A stretch of DNA of 64,000 nt from JANLYC01 sp963750495 (GCA_963750495.1 CAVVQV010000008.1:310001-374000), one strand, 5' to 3'. Shown: positions 38,917-48,238, counted from the stretch's first letter. Program-made: numbers and translations. Notes: generated by a model not told the origin, from the sequence alone.

Positions 38917-39948
38917 ATGTCGCCCGCCGACAGCAACAGCCCGGGCCGGCGCCCGCCGCGGCTCCGGCTCCGGCGACCGTTCGCGTGGCGGCAAGCCTGC
39001 GGCACGCGGTGGCAAGCCGGACTCGCGTGGCGGCAAGCCTGCGGCACGCGGTGGGAAGCCTGCTGCACGCGGGTGGCAAGCCGGACTCACGTGGCGGCAA
39101 GCCTGCGGCACGCGGCGGCAAGCCGCGACAGTCGCGAGTCCCGTTCGGAGCGCGAGCAGGGAGCAAGGCCGGACCGCGACCGCAGCAAGGACCGCACCCG
39201 CAGCACTGCCGGACGCTGGCGACGCGACGAGCTGCCGGAGGTCAAGCGCACGGCGGTCCAGGCGGAGTACGACGGTCCGGAGATCCCCGAGGACATCACC
39301 GGCAACGAGCTCGACAAGTCCGTGATGGCACAGCTGAAGTCCCTGCCCGAGAAGCTCGCAGCCCGGGTGGCCCGTCACCTCGTCGCGGCGGCTCGGCTGC
39401 TCGACAGCGACCCCGAGACGGCCTACAAGCACACGTTGGCGGCCCGGGCCCGGGCTTCGCGGGTGGCGATCGTCCGCGAGGCGAGTGGGGAGGCCGCGTA
39501 CGCGTCGGGACAGTTCAAGGACGCGCTCACCGAGTTCAAGGCCGCCCGTCGGCTCAACCACAGCCCGATCTACCTGCCGATGATGGCTGACTGCGAACGC
39601 GGTCTCGGTCGTCCGGAGCGAGCGCTGACGCTGGCGAAGGACCCCGCGGTGGTCGACCTCGACGAAGCCGGCCAGATCGAGATGAAGATCGTGGAGTCCG
39701 GCGCTCGTCGCGACCTCGGTGACGCCGCTGCCGCGGTTCGTACTCTCGAGGGCCGTGAGCTCCGCAGCCGGTCGAGGGCGAGCTGGGCACCGCGGCTGCG
39801 CTACGCGTACGCCGAGGCGCTGCTGGCCGACGGACGGCCGGACGAGGCGCGCGAGTGGTTCGAACGTGCGGCCGGCGTCGACGCCGACGGCTACACCGAT
39901 GCGGCCGAGCGGTTGGCCGAGCTCGAGAGCGGGCAGCCTCAGCGCTAG
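38917..39948 (+). CDS. TPR-repeat protein with heptapeptide-repeat N-terminus
   Basis: The 343-codon frame ends in a well-conserved helical part of about 240 residues (PEDITGNELDKSVMAQLKSL, ARVARHLVAAARLLDSDP, LADGRPDEAREWFERAA) that matches the actinobacterial TPR protein found between tyrS and the HAD phosphatase gene. The first 90 residues are out of register. In other frames the DNA encodes GGKPAAR and GGKPDSR heptads, six to seven copies, which single-base insertions near 38950, 39070 and 39110 have scrambled. The repaired N-terminus would be a basic, disordered, RNA-binding-like tail. Function is unknown. Start ATG 38917, with GAGGAG ten bases before. Confidence 0.85.
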   Translation: MSPADSNSPGRRPPRLRLRRPFAWRQACGTRWQAGLAWRQACGTRWEACCTRVASRTHVAASLRHAAASRDSRESRSEREQGARPDRDRSKDRTRSTAGRWRRDELPEVKRTAVQAEYDGPEIPEDITGNELDKSVMAQLKSLPEKLAARVARHLVAAARLLDSDPETAYKHTLAARARASRVAIVREASGEAAYASGQFKDALTEFKAARRLNHSPIYLPMMADCERGLGRPERALTLAKDPAVVDLDEAGQIEMKIVESGARRDLGDAAAAVRTLEGRELRSRSRASWAPRLRYAYAEALLADGRPDEAREWFERAAGVDADGYTDAAERLAELESGQPQR

Positions 39949-40059
39949 CGCGGTTTCCCCTTCCGCCACGGCGCTTGGGCGGCTGTCCACAGCCGACGAG
40001 CGGCAGGCGGCCGACCGTCGGTCTCGACGGCGAACGCTGGCGGCCGAAGGAGGTTCGCC

Positions 40060-40502
40060 ATGACCCGAGCCCAGCACGAACCGACAGAACCTGCCGAGAG
40101 CAAGCCGAAGGTCCCGACCGACGAGACCGCGCCGCGTCGTCCGATGGCTGCGAGCCTGCCGCCGCCCGCAACGATGTCATCCTGCGCGGCCGGGTGGCGG
40201 CACCGGTGGACGAGCGACAGCTGCCGAGCGGCGACACGATCATCACCGCCCGCCTCATCGTCGACCGTGATGCGGTCGCCCTGAGCAGGTCCAGCCAGCG
40301 CGTCGACACCATCGACTGCGTGGCTTGGCTGCGCAAGGCCCAACGTTCCATGCGCGGTTGGCAGGCTGGCGAGCACGTCGAGGTCTGCGGCGCGATTCGG
40401 CGGCGCTTCTACCGGGGCGCCGGCGGCCCGGTCAGCCGCGTCGAGGTCGAGATCCGCTCCACCCGTCGCCTCGACAAGCCGCGCCGCCGCAAGGCCGATT
40501 GA
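40060..40502 (+). pseudogene. Single-strand DNA-binding-like (OB-fold) protein, frameshifted
   Basis: The start is clear: ATG 40060 behind GAAGGAGG. The first 30 residues (MTRAQHEPTEPAESKPK) are in frame 1, but the conserved OB-fold part lies in another frame: NDVILRGRVAAPVDERQLPS, DTIITARLIVDR, DTIDCVAWLRKAQRSMRGWQ and GEHVEVCGAIRRRFYR. The switch falls near 40145-40165 and needs one lost base or two extra ones. The repaired protein is about 147 residues and resembles the short SSB-like proteins of Actinobacteria that bind single-stranded DNA beside the main Ssb. A basic tail (RRLDKPRRRKAD) replaces the acidic Ssb tip, so it is not the main replication Ssb. Confidence 0.75.
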
Positions 40503-40513
40503 TGAGGGTCGCT

Positions 40514-40790
40514 GGAGCGTATCGGCGACGACGCCAACGCGACAGATCGCTGGCTGTGATGCTGTGATCGGGGTCCAGCGGGGTTGGGGTGGATGAGCTG
40601 TCAGGCGGCGGAGGAAGCCGATACTGGTAGCGGAGCGTATCGGCGACGACGCCAACGCCACAGATCGCTGGCTGTGATGCTGGTGTGATCGGGGTCCAGC
40701 GGGGTTGGGGTGGATGAGCTGTCGAGGCGGCGGAGGAAGCCGATACTGGTAGCGGAGCGTATCGGCGACGACGCCAACGCCACAGATCGC
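40514..40790. repeat. Tandem repeat of a 118-122 bp unit, 2.3 copies
   Basis: Units begin with GGAGCGTATCGGCGACGACG at 40514, 40632 and 40754. The first is 118 bp, the second 122 bp (it carries GGT and G insertions), and the third breaks off at 40790. Each junction can form a hairpin from GCCGATAC and GTATCGGC around a 12-base loop. The block fills the 305-base gap between the SSB-like gene and the DUF1015 gene. No open frame or promoter stands out in it. Confidence 0.9.
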
Positions 40791-40807
40791 CGCCCCAGCC
40801 CCGCTGG

Positions 40808-42049
40808 TCAGGCTTCGTCGTCGAAGGAGCGCATAAGCAGCCCCATCCGCGGCTTAGGGCCGAAGGACGTCGACTTGCGCGGCATCATCTTGCCGGCGCG
40901 GGCCACGTCCATCACCTCCGCCACCGTGGTCGGATGCAGGAGCACGGCGATGCCGTCGTCCTGGTGCGCGTTGTGCAGGGTCTGTTCGACGGTGTGGTGG
41001 TAGCCGACCTGGTCCTCGCTGCTGCCCCAGGTGGGTAGCAGTTGCGCATGGAGCAGCTCGGCGTCACTCACGGCGTGGTCTCGCTGGGCGGTCAACCGGA
41101 TCGTGCGCGTCACCGCTCCGTCGCTGAGCACGAAGAGCCCTGGCCTGTCCGGGGCCCGCGGGAGTCGGTCGACGGACTGCGGGGGCGACAGCTCGAACCC
41201 GGCTGGCGCGGTCAGGTCGCGCAGAGCGAGCTCCGAGACGCTGCGATGGATCGCGCCGAGCTGGAGCGGATACTGCGACTGGTCGATGAGGAGGACCAGG
41301 CCGCGGTCCCAGGGTCCGTTCCCGTCGCCGATCGAACGGTGCCGTTTGCGGAGCTGCATGTAGGTCGCGTAGCGGTGATGCCCGTCGGCGATCAACGACT
41401 GGTGTGGAGCCAGCGCGACTCTGATCGCCTGGATCGATGGGCGGTCGGTGATCGACCACACCCGGTGGAAGGTGCCGTCCTGGGCGTTGACGTCGATGAG
41501 CGGCTGCCGCTGCTGGGCTCGGTGCAGCACGTCGCTGGTGGCACCCTGACCGTCGTACACGAGCAGGATCGGCTCGAGGTTCGCTCGGGACGCCACCAGC
41601 ATCGCGAGGCGATCGGCGACGATCTGCGGGATCACGCCCTCGTGCGGGAGCACGACGCCCGAATTACGTTTGCGCAGCTCGAGTGCGCCCACGAGCCCAC
41701 AGACCCGGTGCTCGGCGTCGCCGTACTCGTACACGTAGAGGCCGGCCTGCTCGTCGGTACGCAACACCCCGTGCTCGCGCCAGCGACGCAGCAGCTTCGC
41801 GGCACGTGCGTAGGGGTTCTCGGCGCGAACCGGATCACTGACCATCCGCGGCAGGATGAGCCGGACGATGTTGCGGGGATGCTCATTGAGCAGGTCGTCG
41901 ATCATCCGGCGGTCCATGACGTCGTACGGTGGCGACGTGACTTCACTGATGTCTCCGACCACCGCCGGATCGAACCGCATCGCCGGGAACGGTCGCAGGC
42001 GCAGTTGTGCACCTGGCTTGTTCCGGTTCGGCTCCTGCTGTTCGGTCAC
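40808..42049 (-). CDS. DUF1015 family protein
   Basis: The 413-residue protein shows the family's conserved points: LRLRPFPAMRFDP and VTSPPYDVMDRRM near the start, LPHEGVIPQIVADRL, SLIADGHHRYATYMQ (the HHR motif) near residue 250, and FGPKPRMGLLMRS at the C-terminus. In some bacteria DUF1015 proteins sit in serine or inositol-linked operons, but the activity is not established; the HHR motif resembles nuclease or phosphotransferase sites. GTG 42049 is chosen because the conserved part begins soon after it. It is alone on the minus strand within a plus-strand block and diverges from the HAD hydrolase gene. Confidence 0.9.
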   Translation of the reverse strand: MTEQQEPNRNKPGAQLRLRPFPAMRFDPAVVGDISEVTSPPYDVMDRRMIDDLLNEHPRNIVRLILPRMVSDPVRAENPYARAAKLLRRWREHGVLRTDEQAGLYVYEYGDAEHRVCGLVGALELRKRNSGVVLPHEGVIPQIVADRLAMLVASRANLEPILLVYDGQGATSDVLHRAQQRQPLIDVNAQDGTFHRVWSITDRPSIQAIRVALAPHQSLIADGHHRYATYMQLRKRHRSIGDGNGPWDRGLVLLIDQSQYPLQLGAIHRSVSELALRDLTAPAGFELSPPQSVDRLPRAPDRPGLFVLSDGAVTRTIRLTAQRDHAVSDAELLHAQLLPTWGSSEDQVGYHHTVEQTLHNAHQDDGIAVLLHPTTVAEVMDVARAGKMMPRKSTSFGPKPRMGLLMRSFDDEA

Positions 42050-42103
42050 GCTGCATCGTAGCGAGCGGGCACCCGCACGCGATCCGATGCCCGGTACGTT
42101 GCG

Positions 42104-43168
42104 GTGAGCGCGGCACCCCGGGGGCTCGAGTCCTCGAACGAGCCGTTGGTGTCGGCCTACGACTGCGCCATGCTCGACCTCGATGGTGTCGTCTACGTCG
42201 GCGCGCACGCGGTGGACGGGGTGCCGGAGCTGCTGGCCGAGGCGCGCACCCGCGGGATGACCCTCGCATTCGTGACCAACAACGCCTCGCGGCCGCCGGA
42301 GGCGATCAGCGCTCACCTCAACGACCTCGGGGTGACCGCAGAGCCCACCGATGTCGTGACCTCGGCCCAGGCTGCGGCGCGCGAGATCGCTGCCCTGGTC
42401 GACGCGGGGTCGCGGGTTCTGGTGGTGGGTGGTGAAGGGCTCGCCCTGGCCTTGCAGGAGCGTGGCCTGGTTCCGGTGTGGTCCGCCGAGGACGACCCGG
42501 CGGGTGTCGTCCAGGGGTTCCACCCCGACATCGGGTGGCAGTTGCTCGCCGAGGGCGCCTACGCGGTCGCCACAGGACTGCCCTGGGTGGCCTCGAACCT
42601 GGACCTCACGATCCCGACCGGGCGAGGCACGGCTCCGGGGAACGGAACGCTGGTCAACGTGGTCGCGACGGCGGTCGGACGCCGACCCGACATCGTGGCC
42701 GGCAAACCGTTCCGGCCACTCTTCGACGAGACCGTACGCCGGATCGCGTCCACGCGTCCGCTCGTCGTGGGGGACCGGCTCGACACCGACATCGAAGGCG
42801 CCGTCACCTGCGGGGCCGACTCGTTGCTGGTGATGACCGGTGTGACCGACGTGTCCGCGTTGTGCCGCGCCGAGCCAAGCCGCAGACCGACGTACGTCGC
42901 TTGGGCGATGGACGGCCTGATGAGGCCCCACCATGCCCCCCGCTGCGATGATGGGCCTGACGGGCCGCTCAGCTGGTCGCTCGCGGGCTGGAGTGCCGGC
43001 GTCGACCACGGTCGGCTCGCCGTGACAGCACAGGGGAGCGACCTCGATGCCGGTCTCGCCACGGTCACCGCGGCATGCTGGGACTGGCTGGATCGGCAGG
43101 ACGACCCCGAGGCAGCGCGTCCACAGCTCGATCTGACGGTCGTGGACGGGCTTTGGGGGGACCGCTAG
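42104..43168 (+). CDS. HAD-superfamily IIA phosphatase (NagD/p-nitrophenylphosphatase-like)
   Basis: The 354-residue protein has HAD motif I with D25 and D27 (MLDLDGVVYVG), motif II in LAFVTNNASRPP, the Lys in IVAGKPFRPLF, and motif III in LVVGDRLDTDIEGAVTCGA. The class IIA cap lies between about residues 85 and 190. It removes phosphate from a small molecule, perhaps a sugar or glycerol phosphate. An extra C-terminal part (about 270-354) is an actinobacterial addition. The start is GTG 42104. The order TPR protein, HAD phosphatase, small acidic protein, tlyA, nadK, recN is conserved in Actinobacteria. Confidence 0.92.
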   Translation: MSAAPRGLESSNEPLVSAYDCAMLDLDGVVYVGAHAVDGVPELLAEARTRGMTLAFVTNNASRPPEAISAHLNDLGVTAEPTDVVTSAQAAAREIAALVDAGSRVLVVGGEGLALALQERGLVPVWSAEDDPAGVVQGFHPDIGWQLLAEGAYAVATGLPWVASNLDLTIPTGRGTAPGNGTLVNVVATAVGRRPDIVAGKPFRPLFDETVRRIASTRPLVVGDRLDTDIEGAVTCGADSLLVMTGVTDVSALCRAEPSRRPTYVAWAMDGLMRPHHAPRCDDGPDGPLSWSLAGWSAGVDHGRLAVTAQGSDLDAGLATVTAACWDWLDRQDDPEAARPQLDLTVVDGLWGDR

Positions 43169-43199
43169 GTTGACCGCGAGCAGCGACGAGGAGATGGCG

Positions 43200-43511
43200 A
43201 TGACGGATCAGGCAGGCGATCACCCTGAGGACGAGTCCCGGGACCGATCCGACGAACAGCACCAGGACCACCAGGACCAGGACCAGGGCCAGCCAGACAA
43301 CCGGACCGAACCGCAGCCGGACGACAGCGGGCCTACGGACCGACCCGACGGCGGCTGGTCGACCGGAGACACCCGGGTCGACGATGCAGTGGCCAGGCTC
43401 GAAGGTCTCGACGAGCGCGACCTGCACGAGCACGTCGACGTCTACGACTCGGTCCACCGCGATCTCGCCGACGTCCTCGACGACGCCGGCACGCCACCGT
43501 CGTCGGCCTGA
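43200..43511 (+). CDS. Small acidic protein upstream of tlyA
   Basis: The 103-residue protein has a long disordered, Asp/Gln/Glu-rich front (DQAGDHPEDESRDRSDEQ and similar) and a conserved end of about 45 residues (DDAVARLEGLDERDLHEHVD, SVHRDLADVLDD). A matching short protein lies at the same place in M. tuberculosis (next to tlyA), where its role is unknown. ATG 43200 is chosen because GAGGAG lies just ahead of it; an in-frame ATG at 43194 and a TTG at 43170 also exist. The conserved end suggests binding to a partner. Confidence 0.78.
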   Translation: MTDQAGDHPEDESRDRSDEQHQDHQDQDQGQPDNRTEPQPDDSGPTDRPDGGWSTGDTRVDDAVARLEGLDERDLHEHVDVYDSVHRDLADVLDDAGTPPSSA

Positions 43512-43553
43512 GCCCGCCACGAGCGGTCCGATGACGCTTCTGCACCGGGACCC

Positions 43554-44363
43554 GTGGTGACACGGCGGCTCCGCCTGGATGCCGAGCTCGTGCGCCGCCG
43601 GCTCGCCCGGAGCCGTGACCACGCCGCGGAGCTCATCGCCGCCGGACGGGTGATGGTGGGTGGGACGGTGGCCACCAAAGCCGCGACCGGCGTGTCGACC
43701 GATGCGGCGCTCGTGGTCCGGGCCGATCCCGCCACCCCCGACTACGTGTCGCGCGGGGGGCACAAGCTGGCAGGCGCGCTGGCTGCGTTCGCCTCCGGTG
43801 GTCTCGAGGTCGCCGGGCGGCATGCGCTGGACGCCGGCGCCTCGACCGGTGGCTTCACCGATGTGCTCCTGCGCGCCGGCGTCGCCGAGGTCATCGCCGT
43901 CGACGTGGGTTACGGCCAGCTGGCGTGGACCCTGCAGCAGGACGCCCGCGTCCACGTCCTCGACCGCACGAACCTCAGGGAGCTGGTCGCCGAGGTGCTC
44001 CCCTTCGCCCCCGACCTGGTCGTCGGTGACGTGTCGTTCATCTCGCTGACCAAAGTGCTGCCGGCCCTGCTCGCCGTCAGCCGCCCCGGCGCCGACTTCG
44101 TGCTCATGGTCAAGCCGCAGTTCGAGGTGGGCAAGGAGCAGCTGGGCAAGGGCGGCGTGGTCCGCGAACCCGAGCTGCGCGTACGCGCCGTCCTCGACGT
44201 GGCCGGCAGCGCCGCCGGCCTGGATCTCGGTGTCGTCGACGTCTGCGCCAGCCCGTTGCCCGGGCCGTCCGGCAACGTCGAGTATTTCCTGTGGCTTCGC
44301 CACGGTGCCGAATCCATCGACCCCGCGCGGGTGTGGTCAGTCGTCGATGCGGGGCCGGGGTGA
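43554..44363 (+). CDS. tlyA: rRNA 2'-O-methyltransferase TlyA (hemolysin A family)
   Basis: The 269-residue protein joins an N-terminal S4 RNA-binding domain (RLDAELVRRRLARSRDHAAE, ELIAAGRVMVGG) to an FtsJ-like methyltransferase domain with the SAM loop ALDAGASTGGFTDVLL near residues 82-97, DVGYGQLAWTL, DVSFISLTKVLPAL and MVKPQFEVGKEQLGKGGVV. TlyA methylates riboses in 16S and 23S rRNA and is needed for capreomycin sensitivity in mycobacteria. GTG 43554 and GTG 43557 are both possible starts. nadK follows after 12 bases. Confidence 0.93.
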   Translation: MVTRRLRLDAELVRRRLARSRDHAAELIAAGRVMVGGTVATKAATGVSTDAALVVRADPATPDYVSRGGHKLAGALAAFASGGLEVAGRHALDAGASTGGFTDVLLRAGVAEVIAVDVGYGQLAWTLQQDARVHVLDRTNLRELVAEVLPFAPDLVVGDVSFISLTKVLPALLAVSRPGADFVLMVKPQFEVGKEQLGKGGVVREPELRVRAVLDVAGSAAGLDLGVVDVCASPLPGPSGNVEYFLWLRHGAESIDPARVWSVVDAGPG

Positions 44364-44375
44364 GAGGCTAGAGCG

Positions 44376-45308
44376 GTGACGCACGACAAGACCGCTGCCC
44401 CCCGGTCCGTTCTCCTGGTGACCCACACCGGGCGTACCGAGGCTGTCGAGGTGGCGAGCGCCGTGGCCAAGCGCCTCATGGGCTCCGACATCGCGGTTCG
44501 GCTGCTCCACAGCGAAGCGCCCGACCTGCCCATCGCCGGGGCCACGATCGTCGACGCCGACGGCGACGCGTCGCAGGGCTGTGAGCTCGCTCTCGTGATC
44601 GGCGGCGACGGCACGATCCTGCGGGCAGCGGAGCTCGTCCGGCTTACCGGCACCCCGCTGCTCGGCATCAACCTCGGACACGTCGGCTTTCTCGCCGAGG
44701 CCGAGGGCGACGACCTCGACAGCACGGTCGACGCGATCATCGCGGGTCGCTACTTCGTCGAGGAACGGATGACACTCGACGTGCGGGTCCTGCATGACGG
44801 ATCGCTGATCGGTTCTGGCTGGGCGCTCAACGAGGCGAGCGTCGAGAAGGCCGCCAGGCAGCGCATGCTCGAGGTCGTGGTCGAGATCGACGACCGCCCA
44901 CTCTCCCGCTGGGGCTGTGACGGGGTCGTGTTCGCGACCCCGACCGGGTCGACCGCCTACGCGTTCAGCGCGGGCGGGCCGGTGGTCTGGCCGGAGGTCG
45001 AGGCGCTCCTGCTGGTCCCGATCAGCGCCCACGCTCTGTTCGCCCGACCCATGGTCGCCTCGCCCGACTCGATCCTGGCCGCCGAGGTGCTACCCCACAC
45101 ACGCGGGGGTGGAGTGCTGTGGTGCGACGGACGACGGTCGGCCGAGCTGCCGGCCGGCGCCCGTGTCGAAGTACGCCGCGGCACACGTCCGGTGCGCCTG
45201 GCCCACCTGCACCAGGCACCGTTCACCGACCGGCTCGTGGCGAAGTTCGAGCTGCCGGTCACCGGTTGGCGCGGCGGTTCCGACCGACGCGCTTGGCGAG
45301 GACGTTGA
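44376..45308 (+). CDS. nadK: NAD kinase
   Basis: The 310-residue enzyme makes NADP from NAD. It has the GGDGT motif in LVIGGDGTILRAAEL near residues 73-87, GINLGHVGFLAEAE, the NEASVEK loop, WGCDGVVFATPTGSTAYAFS and AGGPVVWPEVEALLLVPI. The C-terminal tail of about 15 residues is Arg/Gly-rich. The start is GTG 44376. Its stop overlaps the recN start by one base (TGATG), so the two are translated together. Confidence 0.95.
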   Translation: MTHDKTAAPRSVLLVTHTGRTEAVEVASAVAKRLMGSDIAVRLLHSEAPDLPIAGATIVDADGDASQGCELALVIGGDGTILRAAELVRLTGTPLLGINLGHVGFLAEAEGDDLDSTVDAIIAGRYFVEERMTLDVRVLHDGSLIGSGWALNEASVEKAARQRMLEVVVEIDDRPLSRWGCDGVVFATPTGSTAYAFSAGGPVVWPEVEALLLVPISAHALFARPMVASPDSILAAEVLPHTRGGGVLWCDGRRSAELPAGARVEVRRGTRPVRLAHLHQAPFTDRLVAKFELPVTGWRGGSDRRAWRGR

Positions 45309-47008
45309 TGCTCGAGGAACTGTCGATCCGGTCGCTCGGAGTCATCGACGAGGCCACGCTCGAGCTGGGGCCGGGTTTCAACGTCGTGACCGGCGAGACC
45401 GGTGCCGGCAAGACGATGGTGGTCACCGCCCTCGGCCTGCTCCTCGGATCCCGTTCTGACGCCACCGTCGTACGCGCCGGAGCCAGCCGGGCCAGGATCG
45501 ACGGCCGGGTCCGCGTCGACCCCGCGTCGACGGTCGGGCAGCGCGCCGAGGATGCCGGTGGTGAGCTGGACGACGACATCCTGATCCTGGCCCGTACCGT
45601 GTCGGCAGAGGGCCGGTCGCGCGCCCACGTCGGCGGCGCAGCGGTGCCTATCGGCACCCTGGGCGAGCTGGCCGCCGATCTGGTCATCATCCATGGGCAG
45701 GCCGACCAGCAGCGCCTGCTCCTGCCATCGCGGCAGCGCGAGATGCTCGACGCCTTCGGAGGGGCGGAGCAGGCGGGACTGCTGGCGTCGTACCGCCACA
45801 CGTTCGACCGGCTCGCCGAGGTCCGCGGTCAGCTCGACGACATCGTGGCGCGCCGCCGTGAACGCGCCCAGGAGGCCGACGCGCTCCGATTCGGGCTCGG
45901 TGAGGTCGAAGCGGGCGATCCGCAGCCTGGAGAGGACGTCCAGCTGGCCGAGGAGTCGTCCCGCCTCGCTCATGTCGAGGGACTGAGACAGGCTGCCGAG
46001 GAGGCTCGGTTCGCGCTCAGCGGCGACGAGACGGGTGTCGACTCGCATGACGCGCTCGGACAGGTGGCGGCGGCGCGGCGCAGTCTCGAGCACGAACGTG
46101 ACCACGATCCGTCCCTGTCGGCGATCGCTGACGCCCTCGCCTCTGCGTCGTACGCCCTCACCGATGTCGCTGCCGACCTCACGTCCTACGCCACGTCGCT
46201 CGACGCCGACCCTGCCCGGCTGGCCTGGGTGCAGGAACGGCGGGCCCTGCTCAGTGGACTGACCCGCAAGTACGGCGACACCGTCGACGAGGTGTTGGCG
46301 TGGGCGAAGCAGGCGGCCGCCCGACTGATCGCGCTCGAGGACGACGACACCGTGCTCGAGACGCTGCGCGCTCAGGAAGGGGATCTCGACGCGCGGCTCC
46401 AGGGACTCGGATCCGAGCTCACTGCCGCCCGCAAGGCGTTGGCCACCGACCTCGGTGACCGTGTCACGAACGAGCTCGCCGGGCTGGCGATGCCGCAGGC
46501 CGTCCTCGTGGTCGAGGTCACCCCGGCCGGAGCCCCCCTGCGTGACGGGCTCGATGAGATCGCGTTCCTGTTCGCGGCCCACGCCGGCAGCGCGCCGCGG
46601 CCGCTGCAACGAGGCGCGTCCGGAGGGGAGCTTTCGCGGGTGATGCTCGCCCTCGAGGTCTGCCTCGTCGGCACCCAGCCGGTGCCCACGATGATCTTCG
46701 ACGAGGTGGACGCCGGCGTCGGCGGCAAGGCGGCGGTCGAGATCGGGCGACGCCTGGCGCGCCTGGCCAGTGGCGTCCAGGTGGTCGTCGTGACCCACCT
46801 GCCGCAGGTGGCCGCGTTTGCTGACCAGCACTACGTCGTGGTCAAGAGCGACGACGGGAGCGTGACGACCAGCGGGGTCACCGCCCTCGACGAGGCCGGG
46901 CGGCGCAGTGAGCTGTCCCGGATGCTGGCCGGACTCGAGGACTCCGAGGCCGCCTTGGCCCACGCCGACGAGCTGGTGGCCCTGGCGCGCGGGGAACGCG
47001 AGCACTAG
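45308..47008 (+). CDS. recN: DNA repair protein RecN
   Basis: The 566-residue SMC-like protein has the Walker A loop VTGETGAGKTMVVTALGLLL near residues 27-46, a coiled coil through the middle (about 150-350), and the ABC signature GASGGELSRVMLALEV. Walker B IFDEVDAGVGGKAAVE and the H-loop VTHLPQVAAFAD follow. RecN acts early at double-strand breaks and helps bring ends to RecA. ATG 45308 follows the nadK stop by overlap. No SOS box is seen upstream, as expected for a gene inside an operon. Confidence 0.95.
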   Translation: MLEELSIRSLGVIDEATLELGPGFNVVTGETGAGKTMVVTALGLLLGSRSDATVVRAGASRARIDGRVRVDPASTVGQRAEDAGGELDDDILILARTVSAEGRSRAHVGGAAVPIGTLGELAADLVIIHGQADQQRLLLPSRQREMLDAFGGAEQAGLLASYRHTFDRLAEVRGQLDDIVARRRERAQEADALRFGLGEVEAGDPQPGEDVQLAEESSRLAHVEGLRQAAEEARFALSGDETGVDSHDALGQVAAARRSLEHERDHDPSLSAIADALASASYALTDVAADLTSYATSLDADPARLAWVQERRALLSGLTRKYGDTVDEVLAWAKQAAARLIALEDDDTVLETLRAQEGDLDARLQGLGSELTAARKALATDLGDRVTNELAGLAMPQAVLVVEVTPAGAPLRDGLDEIAFLFAAHAGSAPRPLQRGASGGELSRVMLALEVCLVGTQPVPTMIFDEVDAGVGGKAAVEIGRRLARLASGVQVVVVTHLPQVAAFADQHYVVVKSDDGSVTTSGVTALDEAGRRSELSRMLAGLEDSEAALAHADELVALARGEREH

Positions 47009-47059
47009 CGCGGCCCGCCTCCCGAAATCGGCCGATTCGTTTGGCAGGATTGACCCACG

Positions 47060-48238
47060 ATGAAACTATCCCTGCGCAAGCCCCGCACCACGAGCGGCTC
47101 CGGAGTCAGCGGACCGGCCCGGCTCGACCGTCGTACGCGCAACATCGCCAAGCGGCTCCGGCCGGGTGACGTCGCGATCATCGACCACGTCGACATCGAC
47201 CGGCACGCTGCCCTGGCCCTGGTCGAGGCCGAGGTGTCGGCGGTGATCAACATCGCCCCGTCGATCTCGGGTCGCTACCCCAACCTCGGACCAGAGCTGC
47301 TCGTCGAGGCCGGTGTCGTGCTCGTCGACGACGTCGGACCTGCGGTGTTCCAGGCGGTCAACGACGGCGACACCGTGCGCATCGACGGTGACACCATCTA
47401 CCGCGGCAGCACCGCGATCGGGAGCGGTGTGCGTCACGACGCCGAGTCGGTAGCGGCTGCCATGGAGGACTCCAAGGACGGAATGGCGAGTCAGCTCGAG
47501 GCGTTCAGCGCGAACGCCATCGAGCACCTGCGCCGCGAACGCGGGCTGCTCCTGGACGGCGAGGGCGTGCCGACCCTGAAGACCTCGCTCAGGGGGCGGC
47601 AGGTGCTCGTCGTGCTCCGAGCGTTCGACTACGAGGCCGACCTGCGTTCGCTGAAGACCTTCATCAGGGAGAACACTCCGGTCCTGATCGGAGTCGACGC
47701 CGGGGCCGATGCACTGATCGAGGCGGGTTACCGCCCCCATCTGATCGTCACGGACGCGGACGAGATCTCCGACAAGGCGTTGCGCTGCGGGGCCGAGATC
47801 GTCGTCCATGCCGGTGCTGACGGACGAGTCCGCGGCGGCGAGCGCGTCGAACGGCTCGGCATCCAGCATGTGACCTTCCAGGCCAGCGTCACCGCTGAGG
47901 ATGCCGCCATCCTGCTCGCGCACGTCCACAAGGCCAACCTGATCGTGATGGTCGGGTCACACGCCACCCTGGTCGAGTTCATCGACAAAGGTCGCTCGGG
48001 GATGGCGAGCTCCTTCCTGACGCGCGCAACGGTCGGCTCGACGCTGGTCGACGCGAAGGCCGTCTCCCGGCTCTACCACCACCGGATCAGGACCTGGGTC
48101 GTGCTGCTCGCGCTGCTCGTCGGGCTCATCGCGGTCGGTGCGGCGATCGCCACGACGCCGGTCGGTCAGGACTGGTGGGACCACATCGTCACCTGGTACG
48201 ACGACCTTGTCGACTGGATCAAGGGGCTGCGCTCGTGA
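47060..48238 (+). CDS. steA: SteA-like cytokinetic ring / cell-wall protein
   Basis: The 392-residue protein has a thiamine pyrophosphokinase-like fold in its middle part (GVDAGADALIEAGYRPHLIV, TDADEISDKALRCGAEIVVH) and one membrane helix near the C-terminus (TWVVLLALLVGLIAVGAA, about residues 345-365) followed by a short Trp/Asp-rich tail. The family is SteA of Corynebacterium, which with SteB acts at the division septum and affects cell separation and ethambutol sensitivity. The steB-like gene follows with a four-base overlap. ATG 47060. Confidence 0.9.
   Translation: MKLSLRKPRTTSGSGVSGPARLDRRTRNIAKRLRPGDVAIIDHVDIDRHAALALVEAEVSAVINIAPSISGRYPNLGPELLVEAGVVLVDDVGPAVFQAVNDGDTVRIDGDTIYRGSTAIGSGVRHDAESVAAAMEDSKDGMASQLEAFSANAIEHLRRERGLLLDGEGVPTLKTSLRGRQVLVVLRAFDYEADLRSLKTFIRENTPVLIGVDAGADALIEAGYRPHLIVTDADEISDKALRCGAEIVVHAGADGRVRGGERVERLGIQHVTFQASVTAEDAAILLAHVHKANLIVMVGSHATLVEFIDKGRSGMASSFLTRATVGSTLVDAKAVSRLYHHRIRTWVVLLALLVGLIAVGAAIATTPVGQDWWDHIVTWYDDLVDWIKGLRS

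Noticed and set aside
40514..40790. Integron attC sites
   Set aside because: No GTTRRRY core, no integrase gene and no gene cassettes.
45119..45307. N-terminal extension of RecN
   Set aside because: It is the shifted reading of the nadK end; the RecN family starts at MLEELSIRSLG (45308).
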